A DNA stretch of 28,152 bases from positions 1 to 28,152 of the forward strand of contig NZ_JBMSDV010000009.1 in assembly GCF_049445855.1 (NCBI RefSeq), in the 5' to 3' direction. Below are positions 23,803-28,152 of this stretch, piece by piece. Position 1 is the stretch's first letter. Every line of letters starts with the position of its first letter. This stretch comes from JAGOCV01 sp049445855. GTDB lineage: Bacteria; Pseudomonadota; Gammaproteobacteria; Burkholderiales; Burkholderiaceae_C. The translations under genes and the position numbers were made by a program. The notes beneath the pieces were generated by a model. The model worked only from the letters and a program-made list of their open reading frames with translations, was not told the origin of the DNA and searched no databases.

Positions 23803-24120
23803 GTGATCCCCTCCCGCCCTGTGGTCGGCGGCAGGAACATTGTCGGGCAAGCCACAGGTGGCGTCACCAGGGCCGCATGTCGCGCCGCCCAGGCGCTTGA
23901 GTGGGCTCGCTTGCGTATCCCGCCTCCAGTACGAACTCTTAGTCGAGCAGGTGGGCGACGCCCCGGTCGTCCAGCAGTTCACCGGGTCGCGTTCCGCGCT
24001 CCGGGCACACGACAGGGTCGCCCCCCCGGTCTTGTACGTGCTGCTTGCGCCGCCCACTTATCATGCGGATGAGTAGGTGGGCGCATCCAGGCGCCCAGGC
24101 ACGTAGGCGGGGGACACTCT
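23803..24120. promoter_or_regulatory. 318-bp divergent region between the M48 gene and trlF, with overlapping stem-loops
   Basis: Two inverted repeats share one arm. CGCCCACTTATCAT at 24051-24064 pairs imperfectly with ATGAGTAGGTGGGCGC at 24069-24084. TGGGCGC at 24078-24084 also pairs perfectly with GCGCCCA at 24091-24097. The two structures exclude each other and lie just before the G-rich ribosome site (24106-24114) of trlF. They could be an operator or an attenuator-like leader. I see no convincing -35/-10 pair for either gene, and no other gene in this interval. Confidence 0.4.
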
Positions 24121-27102
24121 TTGGACGCACTCAACAACACGAATATCGATCGTGGTTCGCTTTGGCATCGGTGGGATCCGCATATCCACACGCCCAACAC
24201 CGCGCTGAACAACCAATACCGGGGCGCCGATCCCTGGGAGGCCTTCTTGTCGAAGGTCGAGGCATCCGATCCCTCAATCGAAGTCCTGGGCATCACCGAC
24301 TATTTCAGCATCGACAACTACGAGAAGGTGCTCGCCTTCAAGCGCGCGGGACGCCTGGGAAAAATCGGCCTCATCTTCCCGAACGTGGAATTGCACTTGA
24401 GCATTGAGACCAATCGGGGGGCGCCGCTCAACCTCCATCTGCTGTTCCCGCCGGACGATCCGGACCATGTGGACCGGATCAAGCGCTTCCTGCTCGAGTT
24501 CGAGTTCCAGTACCAAAAGGACAACTTCCGGTGCTCGCGCGAGGACCTGATCCGGCTCGGGATGCAGCATGCACCGGATACAACCGATCCTGAGGCGGCC
24601 CGCTCGATCGGTGCCAACCAGTTCAAGGTGAGTTTGGAGCGGCTGATGGAGGCGCGCAACAAGCACGACTGGGTCAAGGCGAACGCGCTGATCGCAGTCG
24701 CCGGCGGCCAGAAAGACGGCACGTCGGGCCTGCGGGACGCTTCGGACTCCTGGGCGGCACACCGCAAGAATATCGAGCAGCTCGCGCACATCATCTTCGA
24801 CTCCAATCCGAACCAAGTCCGGTTCTGGCTTGGCCATGGTACGCTGACGCGGCAGCAGCTTGACGAACAGTACGACGGCCTCAAGCCTTGTCTGCATGGC
24901 TCGGACGCTCACAAGCCGGAAACCGTTGGCGTTGTCGATCAACAGCGCTTCTGCTGGATCAAGGGCGATCTGAGTTTTGAATCGCTGCGCCAGACCTGCC
25001 TGGAGCCGGAGGAGCGTGTCCTCCTCGGCCCCGAACCGCGCCGCGGCTCTCTGCAGAGCCACACCATCCACACAATGAACGTTACCGGCGCTTCGTGGCT
25101 CACCAAGCCGACCATCCCGTTAAATCCCGGACTTGTGGCAGTCATCGGTGCACGTGGATCTGGCAAGACGGCCCTGGCCGATTTGGTGGCCGCCGGCGGC
25201 TTTGCTCTCTCTCCCCACATAAAGAAGGAGTCGTTCGTCACCCGCGCCCACGAGCACTTGGCCACGTGCAAAGTGGAACTTGCCTGGGAAAACGGCGAGA
25301 CCACGGGCAACGAGGTGATTCATTCTGACATGGAGGATCTTCTGGACGAACCCCACGTTCAGTATCTCTCCCAGCAATTCGTTGCCGAACTGTGCAACGC
25401 CGAGGACGCTAACAATCCACTGAATGCGGAGATAGAACGGGTGATTTTCAACGCGCACCCGCGCGACGAGCGAATGGGCGCGTCGACTTTCGCGGAGCTG
25501 CTGGACCAGCAGCTTGAAGGGTCGCGCCAAAAGCGCCGCCGCCACCAAGATACCCTGCGCAAGGCGTCCGGCGACCTGACCGCGGAGCGCATGCGCAAGG
25601 CGGGCCTGGCCGCGCTCATCAAGGAACGTGAGGACAAGGCCAAGGCGCTAGAACAGGACAAGCGCGATCGCTCCTCGTTGATCCCAAGGGGAAACGAAGA
25701 GCGCGCCAAGCGCCTGGAGGAGGTCACGCAGGCGGCCGAGCAGAGACGTCAGCTGGTGGAACGATCGAAGCGCCGCGTCCAGACCTTGTTGCACCTGGAG
25801 ATGGACATCGCCGACTTTCGCGATCGCCGGGCTCCCGATCTCTTGAGCGAGATGCAGCAGGAGCGGCAGGACACGGGGCTGTCGCAAGACGACTGGAACC
25901 AGTTGAAGGTGGATTTTGTCGGTGACGTGGACTCACTGTTGCAGGCGCGGCTCCGCGATGCGCACGCGCTCGTAGCGCGATTGCAAGGCCCGGCTGACTC
26001 CGATCCAGCGGTTCGCCCCGACGTCGACCCCAAGGTGGCGCTCATCGCCTACGAAGCCGATCTCGCCAAGCAAACCCTGTCGTTGCTCGATCGTGAAGTC
26101 GCGCGCCTGAACCAGCTGGTCGGCGCCGACCAGAACAAGGTGAAACGCTACGCGACCCTGACCGACAAGATCACTAAGGCAGAGGGCGCGCTGGTCAAGC
26201 TCGACGAGCAGATCAAGCGGGCGCGTGAGGCCGACGACAGGATTGAGTCGCTGATCCAGTTGCGCCGAACCTCCTATGAGGGAATCTTCGAGGCCATCGT
26301 CGAAGAGGAGTCCGCGCTCGGCCAGCTCTACGCGCCCATCAAGGCGAGGATCGCGGCCGATACCGGCTCGATGGCGAGGCTTGCATTCACCGTAAAACGC
26401 CAAGTGGACATGGAGCGGTGGGCCGCCGTGGGTGAGTCGTTGCTGGACCTTCGGACCGGACCGTTTCGCGGCCGTGGGCAACTTCAGGAGGCGGCCTCTT
26501 TGGCTTTGCTGCCGGCGTGGCAGCAAGGCACTGCGAATGAAGCGGCTGCAGCGCTCCTGTCCTTCGTGAAGGCGAACGAGGACAACCTGCGGGCGCATCG
26601 GCCCGAGAACACTGACCTGCGCGAGTGGGCGCAACGCGTCTCGGACTGGCTGTACAGCACCGACCACATCAAAGTGGCCTACAGCCTCCAGTACGACGGC
26701 GTTGACATCGAGCAACTCTCCCCAGGCACGCGCGGCATCGTGCTGCTGTTGCTCTACCTGTCGATCGACGCTGAGGACGATCGGCCCTTGATCATCGACC
26801 AGCCGGAAGAGAACCTTGATCCGCAATCGGTTTTCGAGGAACTGGTGACGCGGTTTCGCGAGGCCAAGAAGCGGCGCCAGATCATCATCGTCACCCACAA
26901 CGCCAACCTCGTGGTGAACACCGACGCCGACCAAGTCATCATCGCTTCCTGCGGGCGCCACCGCCCGGGCCAGTTGCCCGAGATCTCCTACGAGTGTGGC
27001 GGGCTTGAGAACCCGGTTATCCGGCGGCGTGTGTGCGAGATCCTTGAAGGCGGCGAGCGGGCATTCAAGGAACGTGCGCGCCGGCTGCGTGTCGTACTCT
27101 GA
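24121..27102 (+). CDS. trlF: TrlF-family PHP-domain + SMC-like ATPase (Ppl-like anti-phage candidate)
   Basis: 993 residues starting at TTG 24121 (GGCGGGGGA upstream). The N-terminal PHP phosphoesterase domain, about 1-290, has H21-I-H23 (WDPHIHTP), D60 (GITDYFS), E90/H92 (NVELHL) and D262/H264 (HGSDAHK), the metal-binding set of PHP proteins. A Walker A follows at 343-350 (GARGSGKT). A long charged region of about 460-750, mostly coiled coil, is followed by the signature LSPGTRG (866-872), the Walker B LIIDQPEENLDP (D893, E896) and the switch H926 (VTHNANLV). So it is an SMC/RecF-like ATPase joined to a putative nuclease or phosphatase. Proteins of this design are called TrlF; the related Ppl was reported as antiviral. 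It sits beside a recombinase, as defence genes often do. The antiviral role is inference. Confidence 0.88.
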   Translation: MDALNNTNIDRGSLWHRWDPHIHTPNTALNNQYRGADPWEAFLSKVEASDPSIEVLGITDYFSIDNYEKVLAFKRAGRLGKIGLIFPNVELHLSIETNRGAPLNLHLLFPPDDPDHVDRIKRFLLEFEFQYQKDNFRCSREDLIRLGMQHAPDTTDPEAARSIGANQFKVSLERLMEARNKHDWVKANALIAVAGGQKDGTSGLRDASDSWAAHRKNIEQLAHIIFDSNPNQVRFWLGHGTLTRQQLDEQYDGLKPCLHGSDAHKPETVGVVDQQRFCWIKGDLSFESLRQTCLEPEERVLLGPEPRRGSLQSHTIHTMNVTGASWLTKPTIPLNPGLVAVIGARGSGKTALADLVAAGGFALSPHIKKESFVTRAHEHLATCKVELAWENGETTGNEVIHSDMEDLLDEPHVQYLSQQFVAELCNAEDANNPLNAEIERVIFNAHPRDERMGASTFAELLDQQLEGSRQKRRRHQDTLRKASGDLTAERMRKAGLAALIKEREDKAKALEQDKRDRSSLIPRGNEERAKRLEEVTQAAEQRRQLVERSKRRVQTLLHLEMDIADFRDRRAPDLLSEMQQERQDTGLSQDDWNQLKVDFVGDVDSLLQARLRDAHALVARLQGPADSDPAVRPDVDPKVALIAYEADLAKQTLSLLDREVARLNQLVGADQNKVKRYATLTDKITKAEGALVKLDEQIKRAREADDRIESLIQLRRTSYEGIFEAIVEEESALGQLYAPIKARIAADTGSMARLAFTVKRQVDMERWAAVGESLLDLRTGPFRGRGQLQEAASLALLPAWQQGTANEAAAALLSFVKANEDNLRAHRPENTDLREWAQRVSDWLYSTDHIKVAYSLQYDGVDIEQLSPGTRGIVLLLLYLSIDAEDDRPLIIDQPEENLDPQSVFEELVTRFREAKKRRQIIIVTHNANLVVNTDADQVIIASCGRHRPGQLPEISYECGGLENPVIRRRVCEILEGGERAFKERARRLRVVL

Positions 27103-27110
27103 TCGGCGCC

Positions 27111-27153
27111 GCTTTCGCCTGACGCGGAAAGCCGTTCGACCGCCCCCCCGGTC
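27111..27153. terminator. Pair of stem-loops between the convergent trlF and recombinase genes
   Basis: GCTTTC at 27111-27116 pairs with GAAAGC at 27127-27132. CGACCG at 27137-27142 pairs with CGGTCG at 27149-27154 around a loop of six C's. They lie in the 109-bp gap between two converging stop codons, where a bidirectional terminator would be expected. There is no T-run, so factor-independent termination is doubtful. Confidence 0.35.
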
Positions 27154-27211
27154 GTCAACGGTATTCCTAGACGAGCGGAAGCCCAGCGTGGCTATGCGCG
27201 CCGGTTCAGGT

Positions 27212-28025
27212 TCAATCGAGCAGTCGGGCCACGCCAGATCGCGCGAGTTCTTCCGTCCGCATGTAGCCCACCGCGGTGGCCACCGACGTGTGGCCGGACA
27301 TGGCCATCGCCTCATTGATCGGCATCCCGCGCTTACCAGCCTCGGTGAGAAATCCCGCGCGCAGCGAGTGCGCCGAAAACTCCCCCTCATCCAGCCCCGC
27401 GGCCGCGCAGCGCCGCTGCACGATCAGGCGCACCGCCGCCGGCGTGAGCGGCCCCGCGATGTGCCCGCCCTTAAGCACGCGCCGAAAAATCTTGCCCTCG
27501 CGCGCGATGCCCTGGTCGTCCAGCAGCTCGAGCCAGGCGCCCAGCGCGCGTGCGGCCTCGCCAACCACGGGCTTGGCGTCATCCGGGCGGGCCTTGCCTG
27601 ACTGGTTGGTCTTGGAGTGCCCCAGACGGAAGCGGTAGCCGTCCGATGCGCTGGCCAGCTGCGCGAACGCGGCATCTGCGATCTCTGAGCGCCGGCGCCC
27701 GCCGGTGGCGAAGCCGAACGCGAGCAGCGCCCGGTCGCGCACGCCTTGCGGTGTGGCGTCGCAGGTGGCCAGCAGCCTCCCCATGCGAGCCGCGTCCAGC
27801 GCCGCCTTCTTGTTTTCGGTGACACCGTCCTTGGCGTGGGCTTTGCGCAGCTTGGCCAGCAGCGCGCGCACCGCCTGGTCGTGGGTGGGGCAGGGCTGCT
27901 TGCGGTCGCGGTGCAGGCGGGCCAGGGCCGCCAGGCGCAACGCCAAGGTGCTCAACGCAACCGGCTCGCCCGCGCCCGTGAAGCCCGCGGCGGCGAGCGC
28001 CAGCGCGTAGGCGGCCGGCAGCTGC
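27212..28025 (-). pseudogene. Tyrosine recombinase (phage-integrase family), 5' end truncated by the right IS1071-type end
   Basis: The frame is open from 27212 through the IS junction at 28026. The first usable start inside it is TTG at 27953-27955, giving 247 residues. The catalytic domain is whole: R88 (GGRRRSE), K115 (GHSKTNQ), H196-S-L-R199 (AHSLRAGF), H222 (SGHTS) and the nucleophile Y231 (VGYMR). Upstream, the last part of the SAM-like core-binding domain is recognisable (STLALRLAALARLHRDRKQP). Complete relatives are about 300-340 residues, so roughly the first 50-80 and the native start are gone. Such enzymes integrate islands and plasmids. It converges on trlF and may be the remains of the island's own integrase. 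It is probably inactive. Confidence 0.82.
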
Positions 28026-28152
28026 AGGGGTCTCCTCGTTTTCAGTGCAATAAGTGACGGTACGCAAAGCTAGCACTGGCGCGGGGGTGGTCTGGGTAGA
28101 CCGTTGATTTCATTGACTTTCCTGTTCGCTTTGTAAACGGGTATGGTGGCCT
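28026..28152. mobile_element. IS1071-type terminal inverted repeat, right copy (partial element)
   Basis: The tip GGGGTCTCCTCG starts at 28027 and the element runs rightward out of the window. It is the perfect reverse complement of bases 1-127. The inner box, GTTGATTTCA at 28103 and CTGTTCG at 28122, is present. Identity with the left copy extends past the roughly 110 bp I remember for the IS1071 repeat. This suggests that the same end of the element faces inward on both sides, with the two copies in opposite orientation. It abuts the truncated recombinase gene. Confidence 0.85.

Larger units (their letters stand above)
1..28152. mobile_element. Cargo between two inward-facing IS1071-type ends (composite-transposon layout)
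   Basis: The first and last 127 bases are perfect reverse complements, and both belong to the same IS1071-type terminus with its GGGG tip facing inward. Between them lie an aromatic-acid catabolic module, a second Tn3-family element and an island-like block ending in a recombinase. IS1071 is known to bound catabolic composite transposons in Comamonas, Achromobacter, Delftia and relatives. Only the inner ends of the flanking elements are visible, so I cannot tell whether both copies are complete, whether they move the cargo together, or what target duplication lies outside. Confidence 0.6.

Noticed and set aside
23803..24057. 85-codon N-terminal extension of the M48 protein
   Set aside because: A strong ribosome site and a clean signal peptide mark the start at 23802, and the extension shows no protein-like character.
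25933..27390. Open frame of 485 codons on the minus strand
   Set aside because: It is antisense to the ATPase half of trlF and the recombinase end; it has no recognisable domain and no ribosome site.
27579..28076. Minus-strand frame of 165 codons starting in the right terminal repeat
   Set aside because: It overlaps the recombinase in another frame and is Gly/Arg/Ala-rich without motifs; the repeat-encoded start MLALRTVTYC occurs in any frame leaving this IS end.

Overview
The window looks like about 28 kb of high-GC betaproteobacterial accessory DNA, most likely Burkholderiales (Comamonadaceae/Alcaligenaceae type). I infer this from the Bug-family solute receptors, a phthalate-dioxygenase-type Rieske system, the codon use and, above all, the IS1071-type ends. 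Bases 1-127 and 28026-28152 are perfect reverse complements. Each carries the 38-bp Tn3-family terminal repeat of IS1071, with its outer tip (GGGG) pointing into the window. The window is therefore the cargo lying between two inward-facing IS1071-type ends, the layout of IS1071-bounded catabolic composite transposons such as Tn5271.

Left part (128-14005), aromatic-acid module. It opens with the 5' stub of a Bug receptor gene cut by the left IS end, then two IclR-type regulators. A Rieske oxygenase alpha subunit follows, with a Bug receptor gene behind it. The Rieske gene has a near-consensus sigma70 promoter overlapped by a 25-bp palindrome. Leftward-reading MarR and TetR regulators come next. 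From 6182 an overlapping rightward operon encodes a LivJ/K-type binding protein, LivG, LivF, LivH, LivM, a second Rieske oxygenase, its FMN/[2Fe-2S] reductase and an MFS transporter. Two oxygenases apparently share one reductase. No dihydrodiol dehydrogenase or ring-cleavage gene is present, so the substrate stays unknown and the product must be handled elsewhere.

Middle part (14243-19073). A hemerythrin-domain protein, a UspA-type protein and the first ~47 codons of a PAS-domain gene are followed by a complete 3.2-kb IS1071 relative (tnpA of 970 codons, 38-bp ends). This element has no target duplication and has different broken genes on its two sides.

Right part (19074-28025), island/plasmid-like genes. 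These are an SRAP (HMCES/YedK) gene that has lost its catalytic N-terminus, a 53-aa HTH protein, a YkgJ-type cysteine-cluster protein and a possible frameshifted small gene. A leftward protein with a Glyoxalase_8-like N-terminus and a degenerate secretion-ATPase-like core follows, then a secreted M48 metalloprotease with a duplicated Cys-rich tail. Divergent from the protease is a large PHP + SMC-like ATPase (TrlF family, related to the Ppl anti-phage proteins). Last is a tyrosine recombinase whose 5' end is cut by the right IS end.

All four junctions between insertion elements and other DNA truncate a gene. The window is thus a mosaic built by IS-mediated deletion and recombination. I saw no rRNA, tRNA or CRISPR array.
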